Shown: in pieces, positions 51,301 through 62,075 of the stretch
How positions within the stretch are numbered: position 1 is the first letter of the stretch
How the letters are laid out: each line of letters begins with the position of its first letter
Assembly (NCBI RefSeq): GCF_963678635.1
Contig: NC_087067.1
Span: 40,942,379-41,006,378 of the forward strand
Source of the DNA: Symsagittifera roscoffensis
Taxonomy: Eukaryota; Xenacoelomorpha; Acoela; Convolutidae
Length of the DNA stretch: 64,000 nt
Direction: 5' to 3'
Translations under genes and position numbers: made by a program
Notes under the pieces: generated by a model
Database searches by the model: none
What the model was told of the DNA's origin: nothing
What the model saw: only the letters and a program-made list of their open reading frames with translations

Positions 51301-53294
51301 CTCCGCACTCCAAACCCCACAGAGTGCCGAACGAGATAGTAGCTGTGAGGAAGTTGAGCGACATAGAGAGTGAATACTTGAGCTCGAGGACTAAAAGACA
51401 TCTTGACAACGGAGGAGAAAACATCAGTGGCATACTGGAGCTGGAACAGTCCTCCGAGAATGTAAGAACATTAGTCAAAATAAGATAGTTTTTTTCTTTA
51501 ATTTCGGCCAAAACTAATCAAAATACAAAAAATGGTCAGGTAAATATAGCATTTCATGACCCGATTGTCCGATAAATGAACTTGATCTAGGCCAATTTTT
51601 ATATTCATGTAATAACAAAGTGCAAAATCATAGGTCGACAGTTAAGTCAATTACCTAGCAAATATGACTGTATAAATAAGTATTTTTAAGAGTAATGAAC
51701 GTAGTGAGGACTCTTATATAAGTCTTGCTGATTTTTTTTGTTTTTTTTTCTTTCAGGAAGGTCTTAAAATTTGTTCACGCTCAATTTTAATTTTTCGCGG
51801 TTTGACTTGTGATTCCTTTTTAAGTTCAGTGCCTTTCCATTGTTGAAAGGAAGGCAAAATCCACTATCGAACAGCAAGATTGTAAAGGGCACGAAAAACT
51901 GATCGACTTCTAATTTCGAAAATGGAAATTAATTATCAGATATCCCAGTGAAAAAAAAGTTTTGCCTATTGATCCAGTTTTCTCAAATTGGGTTAATTTT
52001 AACAAAAAGTGTCCATCATAAATTGTTATACAAATTCAAGGAGCCTTAAGACCATCTATTTTTTTCTTCGAAATTCAAAAGTTGAAGATTTTTGAAAAAA
52101 AAACAAGTCAGTTTTTGTTTCAGTTTCATTGCGTTCTTTACTCTTTTCCAACTGTCAGTTGGCTATGTTTTTTTTGTATCAAACTTCTACCCTATTCTCA
52201 TGGTAGAGTCAAAATTAGAAGCAACCCGAAAAGTGACTGATATTTTTGAGTATTGGTTTTGATTCGATTTGATTCTACCTTAAATATTATCCCTCCAACT
52301 CAGCAACCTTTTGTGATATTATTATGGAGTAAAATGCATCGAAATGGGGACAAAAATAGCTTTTGCGTTGTGTTGTTGAAGCTCAATGATTGTGTGGTAC
52401 ATGCCGATGTGCCTCTTTCGGCTGATGAAACAGAAAAAATTGAAGGGGGTCCAAATGCAAAGGCGGCCCCGTATGAGCTGAAGGTTTGTTTGGTCATGTG
52501 ACTGCTTTTAAAACACCACTCCGCTGATTTCAAACTGCAGACTGTTGCTTCTTCTTTGCGATTATGTTCATGCTTTATTCCAGTCTTTTTTAAAGGAGAC
52601 TTTTGTTGCTAGCAGCCAGTGTAGGGGATTGCTGTTCTAATGGCTCAACCGTCTTCGTGTTGAGGTTTTTTGGCCCTTGCGAAGGTTATTGGTTTCTTAA
52701 CAGCTACTCAGTTTTTTATGTTTAAGGGTTTTTGGAAAACTTTCATAGAAAAAAGTTGGTTGCCAAATATGTTCCGAAGTTAATTTTGAACTTTAGCTGC
52801 AAGTAAAATAAATCTGGTTCATTATAGACTAAACATGTCTGTTATATCTCTGAATTGGTCATCTTTGATTTTATTCCTTATTTGATTTGCCAAAAGAACT
52901 GCAAAAGAATTATTACTTGAAAATTTGATATCTAGAATTGAGATAAATTTGTCATTTTACCATTTCTAATGCCTGGTTTGATTGTTCACTTTGCTCCTCA
53001 TTTTGAAAAGTTCATTTTGTTTAGAAGAAGATGACGAGCGAAACTGAAGGTGGAGAAGGCGAAGAAAACGAAAAGGATTTGAATCAGACCATTCCTATGG
53101 ATCAGTTCTACCTAGACAATAAACCAGCGAGTGAGCCCCTATGTAAATGGAAGGGCGGACCGATAACTTCAGCATCTAAATCAGGACCAAGAAACAAAAC
53201 AAGTGCCAAGAGAGCGAAAGTGAACTATGGGGGAAATCCAGTGTTGCCGAAGGCACCAAAGCTGTCAGGTAACAGCAAGTCGCAGAGCGAATAG
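38769..53294 (+). CDS. KIF11: Kinesin-5 (Eg5/KIF11-type) mitotic motor, ~17 exons, ~1037 residues
   Basis: Kinesin-5 is a homotetrameric plus-end motor that slides antiparallel spindle microtubules apart. I infer exons 38769-38960, 39027-39124, 41128-41398, 41523-41741, 42108-42382, 43473-43625, 43989-44164, 45957-46057, 46516-46723, 47215-47327, 47724-47831, 48070-48285, 48529-48747, 50841-51066, 51295-51461, 52382-52483 and 53025-53294. All have GT/AG borders and compatible phases; the sum is 3114 nt, close to human KIF11 (1056 residues). The start is the first ATG, followed by a short polar tail and then the [12 protein letters not shown] strand. The least certain exon is 52382-52483: an alternative in-frame acceptor exists at 52303, and skipping it also keeps frame. 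No frame damage is seen, so it is probably the functional copy. Confidence 0.93.
40016..40340 (+). repeat. HINE-like repeat fragment in kinesin-5 intron 2
   Basis: TTAAGAGTCGATGAACG followed by a T-rich stretch, TTCAG and TTGACGCTCAAATT marks a diverged copy of the family described at 51688-52145. The 3' end is not clear, though a similar decayed tail (GCAACTGTAGGTTGGCTG) appears near 40958. The rest of intron 2 shows no other feature. Confidence 0.5.
42766..43083 (+). repeat. hAT-type MITE, 3'-truncated copy
   Basis: It starts CAGGGGCGGATTTAGGGG and shares the interior (CCCCCTGCCGACCCAAAGG, then CAAAATTTTCC and TGCGGCG-AGAA) with the copies at 63169-63554 and 61806-62075. The right terminal repeat is missing. 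It lies in kinesin-5 intron 5. Confidence 0.75.
44651..44993 (+). repeat. tRNA-derived SINE-like element in intron 7
   Basis: It starts ACACTAGCAAGCTTGC and ends GCTAGTGTTTGCCGCTGTGT, versions of the ends of the element at 54051-55484. Inside (44843-44905) is a tRNA-like stretch with a box A-like TGGCTGAGTGG and a weak box B (GGAATCCGAGAC). Copies with other tRNA-like centres occur at about 49146, 50008, 55170, 56657, 58107, 58460 and 59026. Confidence 0.55.
45337..45749 (+). repeat. HINE-like repeat in intron 7
   Basis: Inverted ends AAGAGTAATGAGCG (45337-45350) and CGTTCATTACTCTT (45736-45749) bound the same interior as the copy at 51688-52145. Just beyond lies a short hairpin, CCAATC-TTC-GATTGG (45752-45766), whose stem differs by paired changes from other copies. 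Confidence 0.7.
46842..47179 (+). repeat. hAT-type MITE, 5'-degenerate copy
   Basis: In kinesin-5 intron 9. The right end (TCTCGAGAATCTTCAAGATC then GGCCCCTG) and the stretch GCTTTGGGAGAG are shared with the copy at 63169-63554. The left terminal repeat is no longer recognisable. Confidence 0.65.
48937..49530 (+). repeat. SINE-like and HINE-like repeats in intron 13
   Basis: It starts ACACAAGCAAAGCTTGTGT and CCAACCTAAGTCGCAAATATT, the head shared with 54051 on. At 49146-49220 is a tRNA-like segment with box B-like AGTTCGAACCTGGG, then HINE-like text (TTTTAGGAAAAATTCTAAAA and on). The two families overlap, so borders are approximate. Confidence 0.5.
49551..50120 (+). repeat. Second SINE-like copy in intron 13
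   Basis: It has a head with TCTAAGTCGCAAATATT (49587-49603) and a tRNA-like centre at 50008-50085 (TAGCGCAGATGCGAGGAC, then AGGATCGATTCTG as box B). The tail is unclear. Not coding. Confidence 0.5.
50185..50836 (+). repeat. HINE-like repeats running up to kinesin-5 exon 14
   Basis: Two overlapping copies end at GCGTTCATTACTCTC plus hairpin (50551-50580) and at GCATTCATTACTCTT plus hairpin CCAACTG-T-CAGTTGG (50802-50831). A SINE-like tail (GCTAGTGTTTGCGGAG) lies at 50631-50660. The second copy stops where the intron's final CTGTTTTTAG begins, so repeat sequence forms the pyrimidine-rich stretch before the exon 14 acceptor. Confidence 0.65.
51030..53294 (+). other. KIF11: Kinesin-5 tail with BimC box (exons 14/15-17)
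   Basis: Joining exon 14 to exon 15 gives [18 protein letters not shown], which matches the BimC box of animal kinesin-5 (PTGTTPQRK type). The threonine in T-P-x-x-K is the site that CDK1 phosphorylates to target Eg5 to spindle microtubules. Exon 17 encodes a polar, Lys/Ser-rich end with [12 protein letters not shown] and terminates at TAG 53292-53294. Confidence 0.85.
51688..52145 (+). repeat. HINE-like repeat, best copy, intron 15
   Basis: It is bounded by AAGAGTAATGAACG and CGTTCTTTACTCTT, 14-bp inverted repeats with one mismatch. Its 458 bp contain a T-rich run ending in CAG, TTGTTCACGCTCAATTT and GCCTATTGATCCAGTTTTC, all recurring in other copies. Directly after it is the hairpin CCAACTG-T-CAGTTGG. 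Subterminal inverted repeats plus a 3' hairpin are the layout of Helentron-associated non-autonomous elements. That class is my inference; no transposase or helicase is present. Confidence 0.65.
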
Positions 53295-53453
53295 CATTGA
53301 AACTTGAATATGAAATTGAGCAATGATTTCCAATATGATTGCAAACATTTAGAGCTCTTCTACCATATCCCATAGATATAAAAATCAATTTTAGGTGTAA
53401 CCGTCAATTTTTCGAAGTTGCATAGGAGGTTCAAAATGTGTTAGTAATTGAGT

Positions 53454-53459
53454 AATAAA
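53454..53459 (+). terminator. Candidate polyadenylation signal of kinesin-5
   Basis: AATAAA lies 160 bases after the stop codon. Another AATAAA occurs near 53984. Either could be used; this one is nearest. No gene is visible between 53295 and 54050. Confidence 0.5.
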
Positions 53460-54030
53460 CTACATTTCAATGTTCATGACAATTGGATAACGCAAACAAA
53501 GGACATAATAGAAAAATGCAGGTGGGAGAAAAGGTATAAGAGCCATATTTTGTTACTTGCTGTTAATTTATTGTCAATAAGTTTCAAACTCAACCATCAG
53601 TCGAGTTCATCAAAAAGTTGAAACAATCATTAAGTGCTCGTTTCCGAGCTGCTACATTTCAGGACTTTATATTTGGCTATCGCGTGAAAATTATTCAATT
53701 ATGCAATGCTCTGCAAGATATCGGAATATTCGATTAATTTTGAAATGAGCTATTTAAGTTTTTTTTTGGAATTGTGATATGTCAGCTTTGCTGCCAAAAA
53801 TTGTTTTGAATTTGATTACACTTGTTACATTATTTGTTTTAGATCAGCGTTTAAATTTTGAAAGTTGATCTTAAAGTTTTGTGGCTTTTATTGAAATTCG
53901 TGAATAATGTCGTTTCCTCGATTATTTGATGTACAATAATTTTTTGTGTTGCTGATGTGAGATTTTTTGTGAATATCAGTTTTTAAATAAATGTAGTTTT
54001 TCCTCAATAATGATAAATCAGTATGTGCCT

Positions 54031-55504
54031 TAAAAGCTCTGCATTTAGTATGTGTATTTACACAAGCAAAGCGAAGTGTATTATTACGAACAATTTTTTT
54101 TCCAACCTAAGTCGCAAATAAAAATGCTCATTAGTGGCACTTTTGGTATATTTCAATTTCATCATATTTAAGCATAGGTAATTTAATAGCATATAGTGCT
54201 AGTTCATTTTTAGCTAGTGTTAGGTCCTGTTTGAAAACAACAGGTGTTATGAAAATGTATTTCATTTTTTTCTCAAAATACTACTGAACCAATTTTCAAA
54301 ACAATGGTGTCATTGGAAAAACTGGCTGGTATTCTATGTGCCTGCTTGTTTTGCTAGTCTCTTTTCAGTTTACACCACGTTCTACGGCTTTCGAAAGTTT
54401 CAGTAGGGGGATTTTGACATTTTGGTTAATTTTTTGAATTTTCTCAAAAACTACCTTGCCAAATTGGAGAATAAGAGTTCAACCGGAAGAAAAAACGCTA
54501 TGCCCTGCCTTTTGAAAAAATTTGGCCTTAGAAAGAGTAAAAATTTTGAAACTTTGCCCGTTTTTTGGAAACTTCTTTTTTTCAAAAACTAATCTGCTGA
54601 TTCTGAGGCTGATAATTCATTCAAACTAACATTGTGCTTAGATTTTTCTTGTAAAATCTGTTTCGCTTTATTTGTTTTGTAGAAAAGCCGATATGGACAT
54701 CGGAAAAATCTATTTTTTGAAGTTTTTACGGTTTTTTTTTAAAGAAATTTCATCACTGTTCTCAAAAGCTACTAGCTAAAGCAGATGTTAAGGATTCAAT
54801 CTGAAAATCAGGGTGTGGAATTTCTCCCTTCATACAAGACTACTCCCATGCTTTACTAGAAAAAATTTTTGTGAATTTAGGAAAAGCCAACTTATTCAAT
54901 TTTTGATCGTTTTTTGGAATCTTTTTTTCCCGAAAACTACCCAGACGAATCTGAGATAAAGAATTCAGTTGAAAAATTGATAAGTAGTTTTTTCTTAAGT
55001 ATGCAGCTAATCCACTACTTAAACAGAAAAATCACTAGGGTTTTGCGTTATGTTCATTTTTAAAAATTTCAAAGTTACTCATTTCGGTATCAGTACAAAA
55101 TTTGATCAAAATATTAAAACATGTGAATCTAGCACAAACTGGACAACTAGTTTTTCTTCCAACCGTTCCTAGCGCGATTGCGAGGAAGTGGAAATCCTAA
55201 TCAACCGGTAGGAGATCCAAATCTGGAACATTGAAATAGATAATTTTTTGGTCGAGTTTTTCCTCCATCGCATTGGCAATTTGATAGAAACTGCAGCTGC
55301 TTTTTTGGTGGCTAGTGTTAGTAAATTAACAAGAGACCATGAAGCAGATATGAGAGCGTGTTACTCCCAAGCCTTGCAAAAAAGTGTCTTTTTAACCTTT
55401 TCCTCATTTCACTTGGTTTTGCCTGTTCAGAGATTTTTTTTGCATTTTCGTTGCTTGTGTTTGCGAAGCGCAGCTTCGCCTGTGTAAAAGCTCTGCATTT
55501 AGTA
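54031..55504 (+). mobile_element. 1.43 kb element with perfect 20-bp flanking repeat
   Basis: TAAAAGCTCTGCATTTAGTA occurs at 54031-54050 and again at 55485-55504, bracketing a 1434-bp insert. The insert starts with ACACAAGC (54060-54067) and carries GCTTGTGT near its end (55453-55460), followed by a perfect hairpin GCGAAGC-GCA-GCTTCGC (55463-55479). It holds a decayed tRNA-like segment near 55170. It has no protein. The long duplication suggests target-primed insertion; the inverted ends and terminal hairpin suggest a Helentron-like end. The class is unresolved. Confidence 0.7.
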
Positions 55505-58500
55505 CGGAAAAGAAAGGTGAATTACATAAGGTAATCTTTAAGCCCAGCTGATTCAATGCTAAAGTGTCAGAGAGAGAATTCTTGAAATTCAAAAAAATTA
55601 AGATAGTGTATTTTCTATGAAACTAAAAATTAAGAACATTTAAAAATCGTTTTGTATCTCATTGTAAAAAATAAAAAACACTTCGACATCTGATTTCGGT
55701 CCGTATGTTTACACGTAAACGCTTTTTTGTATCAGGCCAGGTTTCCGTTTTTTGGTTCAATGAATCAAGTGACTTAGTCGTATAGTTTTTTATCTGAAAA
55801 AGTTGCTCATTCTCAGATTTAACGCAATTTGATGTATATCAAGTTCAATACAATTCTGCTGCTAAAAAACAGATAACATCGGCTCTGGAATAAAAATGGT
55901 CCTAAAAGCATGACTGATTTTAAAGCTAAAAATGGACTTCAATGTTCTCATTGAAACAGTTTTTTTCTATTAATCTCATTTTTGTTCTGATCTGTGAAAA
56001 TCAGTTACCACAAATGATCGGACTGGGTTGAGTGATGCATCATTTTGAAGCCTTTTCAGTCGTGATTCAAACGACATCAAAAAAATTTAAATGGTGTCGA
56101 GAAAAACCTGTTTGAAATTTTCGAGTTTTTGTCTAATTTCTTTTGTATGCTTAATTTAAGCCTTGAAAATTTAGTTTCATTCAAATCAAGTTACTTTTTA
56201 GAGTTTTCAGCTTCATTAAGTCAAAACGTTTAAAAATTTAGTTAAAAAATTAAGAAAAATTATTTAAAAAAACTTGTTTTTTTTTTGTTAGTTGTTCTCA
56301 AAAATTATTTTCCATTTGACAGATTTTACAATGACTGGCAAAAATGCCTAGGCGCTACGTTTTCGCTCAGATTCCTTTATCACACCAAGCCGAAAAAACT
56401 ACACTAATTAGCAAAATAATTTAGTTGTAATTTTTCAAGACTGGTCGGAACATTCTGTGCTACTTGCACAGTAACCGGCTATCCTTGTTTCTAATTGGAT
56501 TAATTTTATATTCAAAATATATAAAGTAATCACCGTTGCGATAAGCAAGGATGTTGCGATCGGGTACAAACTTTTTATTATCGTAAACAACTTTGTTCAC
56601 AGAATTTGCTCGTGAAAGGCTCACATGTGCTTAAATTGATTTATTATAAGTTCAAAATCAATCAACTGTCTGGCGTAGAGGTAAGACACCTACTTCAGAC
56701 CCCAAAAGCTTGAGGTTTGATACCGGACGGGATTTGTTTTTTTTTGCAAACAAGTTTGTCCGTCTGTTTATTTTAGTGTCGGCTTAGTTCCCGTAGCCCG
56801 ATTTTTTTTACTTTCAGCTTCCAAATTGCTGTAACACCCATGCTTGCGACCACAAAACGCGGGCGTTGGGTTTCAGTTGGGACCTCTTTTTATGAAAAAA
56901 GCTAAATTTTGGCTATTTAACATAACTGTATGTCTGCTTATTTTTGTCGGCTTATTTCCCGCAGAAAAGATTTTTTTGAATGCTCGGCTTCTTTGTCTCT
57001 ATTAATGCGGGTAATTTTGAAAACTCTGAATTTGACGAAAATGTATCACTCTTCTTTTGGTTGTTTTGAGTTCTTTGATTTTCCCAACAGTTTTTTCTAC
57101 TCTTTTTTCCCAATGTACGTCAATCAATTGTCGCGCAGTTATGCGTAAAACTGTTTAAGCATTTTTTAAACCAGCTGGCTGAATTTGTGCGTACTAGTCT
57201 TTATTGAGTGATTTTGACTGCCATGAGAGTTAGCCGCTTTTAACAAGTTTTCAATGCTGCTTGTTTCACCTACGAGAGAACAAGTGTACTTGAAATAGGG
57301 AGCTAGTCATTTCACCGTAATGACTTCTGTAATCTTTAGAAGTTGACCTCTCGTTATTATAGAGTCTCAATATTTCAGGACCCTTCTTACTTGGTAAAAA
57401 AAAGCAAAGCACAGGCTTCGGAACAATAAGTCTGGATTTCGAGCATCGGTGGGACTTAGTTTTTCTTCGATGTGTGCATGTTGATTTTTTAGAATTCTGG
57501 AATTGTAGACATTTTTTGTCAGTTTATTACTAGTCGGAATACTTTTCAGTTACACGAATCTATTTTCTTCAAAACCTCACTTTCCACTTGATTCAAGAAA
57601 TTTTAGTTATCATAGCAAATTGTTATGGGGGCGTATAGTGCTGGTGTATTGTTCTTGACAAAATGAACATCAAAATAAAAATCTAAGATTTGTTGTAGAT
57701 CAATTTTTTTTTTGAAAAAATCGTTCTATTCGGCATAGCTTGCAATGTTATGCTCGTTTTGTGTCATGCGCCCCTGTAAAAAGGTATTTTGAAAACCAAA
57801 CTGCAGCAACCAATGCGAAGAGGAAGATAAGCTTGGCATTTTGTATTACTTTAATAACACGGGCTAGTCGAAAACTGTAAATTACTAACTTTTCTCATAA
57901 TGACGCAAAATGAAATAACTTAAACAATTTAAATCATATCAGCACTATTTGAGCAGAAAATGAAAATATAAAAAAAATAGAAAGTATAAAAATTAGGTTT
58001 CATTATCTTTTATAGAGCGTTTTTGTATCGGTAAAATATACGCTTAACAATATTAGACCAGGTAGGTCCAGCATTAGCTGGGCCACAAGTTTATTTCCAA
58101 GCGACTCTAGTGCAGTTGCGAGAACGGGAGACTCCTAAGCATCAGGTCGGACATTTAAATCCGGAACGTTTAAATAGTTTTCATTTTGGTCGAATTTTTG
58201 CTGAATAACAATGGCACTTTGACAGAAACTGTAGCTGCTTTATTGGTAGCTAGTGTTAGAAAAATTACAAACGGTCGTAGAGCAGATGTGAGAACGTGAT
58301 ACTCATAATCTAAACAAAGTTTTTTCCAAGTTGTAATTTTAATCTTCCTTATTTCACTTTGCTTCGCTTTTTCCTCATTTGTATTTGCGAAGCGCAGCTT
58401 TGCCTCTAGCAGACTTGCGTTCAATTTACATCAAAATAAGTTGAAATCTATTCATTGGATCTGCTGATGGTGCAGAGCTAACGCAAACACTTGGGACGTT

Positions 58501-58925
58501 AAAGGCCTGAGCTGGAATTCGGACGGGGTCTGTAATTTTTGCGAGAGAGAAATTTTTAGACCATCGGACGTCTCCTTTTTTGGTCCATTTAGATCTTTTT
58601 AACGCAGCATTCACTTCGTCATAACTTATTTGTTTTGAAGTTTAGTGAAGGAAGTGAAGACATTTGCTTAGATTTTAATGATTTTTAACGTTTTTAGAAA
58701 AAATCTGAAATTTTACGGAGAAACTTGAATTTTTAGGTGGTTTGCTTTAACTTTTTTTACAAAACAAATTATTAATTTGCTGAAAAGGAGACAAGCTAAA
58801 CTTTTAATGACGGAAATACAAAAAGCGCAAAAATCTACATGACTTTAATTTCGAAAGTTTATTTTAGTTTTCCCAGAAAAAAAATGCCTATTGAGCCAGT
58901 TTTCTTAAGCAAACTATTGTGTTAT
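55505..58925. other. Repeat-rich intergenic DNA without genes
   Basis: AT-rich, with tRNA-like SINE heads near 56657-56730, 58107-58160, 58264-58310 and 58460-58530, a SINE-like tail (GCGAAGCGCAGCTTTGC, 58388-58404), and HINE-like text near 58650-58920. Short frames such as 56930-57148 lack any family features. Confidence 0.5.
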
Positions 58926-59215
58926 ACTACTAAGTTTTCCCAACCAAGCATTGGAAATTTTTCGTTGGCAATTTATTAGCATGTGTTGCAATCATTGGTA
59001 GCTTTTTTGGAGAAAAGCAAGAAGATATAGAGCAGTTGGTAGAACATTCGGCCATTAATCAGGAGATAGGAGGATCAAATCCTGAAAGTGAACAATTTTT
59101 AATTTTCGGTGCCTATTTTTTTTCGTTTTTTCATGAATTTTGAACATCCCGTTTGCCATTTGTGCTCGTGTTTACTAAGTGCAGCTTCCCCTCTGTGCCT
59201 CAAGTTGGAATAATG
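58926..59215 (+). repeat. tRNA-derived SINE-like element
   Basis: A tRNA-like head at 59033-59095 (TAGAGCAGTTGGTAGAACATT, with box B-like GGATCAAATCC) is followed by the family tail (GTGCTCGTGTTTACTAAGTGC). Diverged. Confidence 0.5.
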
Positions 59216-59261
59216 GATGAAATTCTAGTCATAAAAGATTGTATATTAAAAAAGCTTCAAC

Positions 59262-59592
59262 TTTAGAGTCGATGAATGTAAATCAGACTCATAAAGGTCG
59301 TAATTATTGTTTTCAGGAAAGGACTTAAAATTTTTTCGTGCTCAATTTAATTTTTTTGCAGTTTCTTTGGATTAATTTTATCTAAGAAGTATCAATCATA
59401 AATTTCTGTCGAAATTTAAATAGTTTCAAACGTAAACATTTTTTTTTAAAATTGGGAAAAAATGGTTTTTTAATAAACAAGTCAGTTAGTCATGTTTTTC
59501 TTGGAAATTCTAAAGTAATTTCTTCATAAACCAAGTCAGTATTTTTCTGCTTCCTTGCTTTCATTGACTCTTTTCCAACAGTCTGTTGGCTA
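59262..59592 (+). repeat. HINE-like repeat with covarying hairpin
   Basis: The left end TAGAGTCGATGAATG and right end CTTTCATTGACTCTT are degenerate versions of the family ends. The hairpin that follows is CCAACAG-T-CTGTTGG, differing by a paired substitution from CCAACTG-T-CAGTTGG elsewhere. A SINE-like tail follows at 59725-59765. Confidence 0.6.
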
Positions 59593-59851
59593 TGTTTCTC
59601 AAGCTTACTTCATTTCCTGTGACGAAAGGAAGGCAAACTCGTTATTGAACTGCAAAAGTGGTAAAGGTAGTTGGCTTTTTTCAACTGCTTGTTTGCTATA
59701 TTTTACTTTCCTACTATTTTTGCTGTTTTCTCGCTTGTGTTAGCGAAGGGAAGCTTCGACTCTGTTTAAATTGTGCGCGTGTTAGCGTAATTATAAAACC
59801 AAATGGTCTGCTTCAATTCAATTTGTATTGATTTAACTTTCCTCTTACGCT

Positions 59852-60208
59852 TTGATAGTTATGTCATATTTGCATTTTTCAAACCTTTCTCCTAAAAAAT
59901 GGTCGGAGGTGAAATATCTTTTTAGTTTTGAAATCAATAGCTTTCCTTTGATATTAAAAAGTCCGTCAAAATGGCTAGTTAAAACGTCGAAAAAAGAATG
60001 GATAAAAAACCACATCGTGCAGAAATATTTTGTCATGTTTTTCAAAAGAAGATACACCAATATTGTTACTGAGGGAATAATTTGCTTAGAATTTACAAAA
60101 TTAATGGCAAAATTCCACCTTGGAAGAACACCACAAAGACCTGTTAGTTGCATATGGAGAGGTGTCTACAGTAACTTTGGTAGAAAAAAAAGAGAACCTT
60201 CAGAATAA
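59852..60208 (+). CDS. Possible short ORF, unrecognised
   Basis: A 118-codon open frame rich in Lys, Phe and Ile, with basic stretches (for example TSKKEWIKNHIVQKYF). I recognise no family. It lies in repeat-rich AT-rich DNA. It could be a fragment of an old transposase or simply chance. Splice sites or a promoter are not evident. Confidence 0.2.
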   Translation: MIVMSYLHFSNLSPKKWSEVKYLFSFEINSFPLILKSPSKWLVKTSKKEWIKNHIVQKYFVMFFKRRYTNIVTEGIICLEFTKLMAKFHLGRTPQRPVSCIWRGVYSNFGRKKREPSE

Positions 60209-60268
60209 TTAAATGTTGTTTGACTCTATAAATAATTTTGATCATTTAAACATGTTACTCGAAGGCTC

Positions 60269-60353
60269 CCAGTCATTTCCGGTCCAGTCACTTCCGCTCC
60301 AGTCATTTACGCCCCAAAAACAGTCAGTTCTGGAAATTACTGCTTTTGGGGCG
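60269..60353. repeat. Triplicated 15-mer next to a hairpin
   Basis: Three tandem 15-bp units of the form CCAGTCA(T/C)TTCCGGT lie at 60269-60283, 60284-60298 and 60299-60313. A perfect 10-bp inverted repeat follows, CGCCCCAAAA (60310-60319) with TTTTGGGGCG (60344-60353). This looks like a transposon terminus with internal tandem repeats. No partner end is identified. From 60450 to 61800 I see only HINE-like text near 61065-61440. Confidence 0.6.
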
Positions 60354-61805
60354 AAAATGTCTGGTCACGAACCCGAAAACCTATACCGAACCTTTCAATT
60401 AGTTTGTATGTACAAATCGGTGAAAAAATTGCAAGCTGTAACTTGCTAAAGCGTAATTAACAAGCTTACTTTTTCTCTTCAAACAGCGACAAAGTCTTCC
60501 GTTTTCATATTATTTTTCGAATTTTTACTGCTCGTACGGCTAAAAGTGTAATGCTACGGTTTAAGATACGAACAATAAATGCGTGGATCTAAATTTCAGA
60601 CTACGTGAAGCTAAATTTAGTTTAAAATTTTTTCTGGCAACGTAAAATTTGTACCGAAAACGTCCTTGTGTCTTCTATAATGTGCATGTGTTGGTTAAAT
60701 TAGACGTGAAATTTTATTTTATTACAATCTCAACGAAAATTAAACAAAAATTAAGTTTTTTTACTCTTTAAATGCCGATTTAAAAGAAACACGTTGGACA
60801 ACATATACTTTGAGCTTCTGCAAAACGATTACATACCGAGAGAAAATGATCTCAGCTACCATATGAGGACTTGCCAGTTGGTTCCGAGTCTACAAAAGCC
60901 TGCGTTCACCATCTGAATTAAGTTTACCAGCGCGATAAATTGGAAGTCACAGCTGACTGTAGGAAAGATGTAATCATTTTTGATTCCGGTGGTCTCGTTC
61001 CTCACATTCCAGACTCAATTATTAATGTAAATGGACAAATTGATTGACACGTATATTGGTTTCAGGAAAAAACACTATAGACTCAACATTTTTGATCTTA
61101 AAATTTGATGTTTTGGGTTTTTTTCAAGACGAAATTATTTCTTTTGTTAAAAGGGAGGCAAATTCCAATATCGAACAGCAAAAGTGTCAAGGTCACGAAA
61201 AACGTTATTGACTTTTAGATTTGAAAGTGGTTTTTAGTTTTCAGATTTCGCTGCAAAATAAAAGTTTTAACTATTGATCCAGTTTTCTCGCAATGGGATA
61301 ATTATAAGAGAAAATTAGCTATTATAAATTTTACGAGAATTTCAAAGAGCGCTGTGAATTTTTTCGAAAGTTGAAAATCGTTGTTCAGTTTTCAATCAAC
61401 TTTTTTTGGATTCCTTGTTTTTTGTTACACTTTTACAAATATCTGTCGACTAGATTTTTGTTGAGAAAAGCTCATTTTTGCGATTTAATGCCGTTTTTTT
61501 GCGTCTAGAGATTTCACGTAATCGGTCAGGCTGTGGTAGACCTGAAGCTAGAGGCCAAGTGAGAGCTCGTCCTCACACACTATCATTGCCATGGCAGGGG
61601 ATCGTATACACGGAGTGAACAACGCCTTATCACTAACTACGTTACGTCCCTAAGCTCAGTTTAGGAAAGATGTCACTCTGACAAATTCACGCTTTAAACC
61701 GCTCATTCGAGAAAAAGTTTCTCCGCAGGAAAATTTACCGCGGGTTGTGAAACCGAGACTTAGGCCCACAATTCACCTTCAAAACCAAATATTAATACTT
61801 CCACT

Positions 61806-62075
61806 CAGGGGCGGATCTAAGATTTTCTCGAGGGTGCATAAAAAAGGTGTTTTTATGCTCTTTTTGGAGAGTTCTGATTTAAAAAAAATCGCGTTTTTTG
61901 GCGCCCCCCCCCTCAAAAAAAATTAGTATATCTTGGTGCCAAAGGCGCCTTTAGAAATTTTTTAGGGTCCGTCACCAAATATGGATATATCAAAATAGTA
62001 CAAAGGGTCGGCAGGGGTCGAATCCCTGAGGGAAAGTGTCCGCATCCGCCCCCTCCCCCCCTTAATCCGCCCCTG
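61806..62075 (+). repeat. hAT-type MITE, complete 270-bp copy
   Basis: The ends CAGGGGCGGATCTAAG and TTAATCCGCCCCTG are inverted repeats. The flanks CTTCCACT (61798-61805) and CTTCGATT (62076-62083) match at 6 of 8 positions, a diverged 8-bp target duplication as hAT transposases make. It carries no ORF. Confidence 0.85.

Noticed and set aside
60213-60449. 78-codon frame as a gene
   Set aside because: It consists largely of the tandem 15-mers and hairpin; no coding features.
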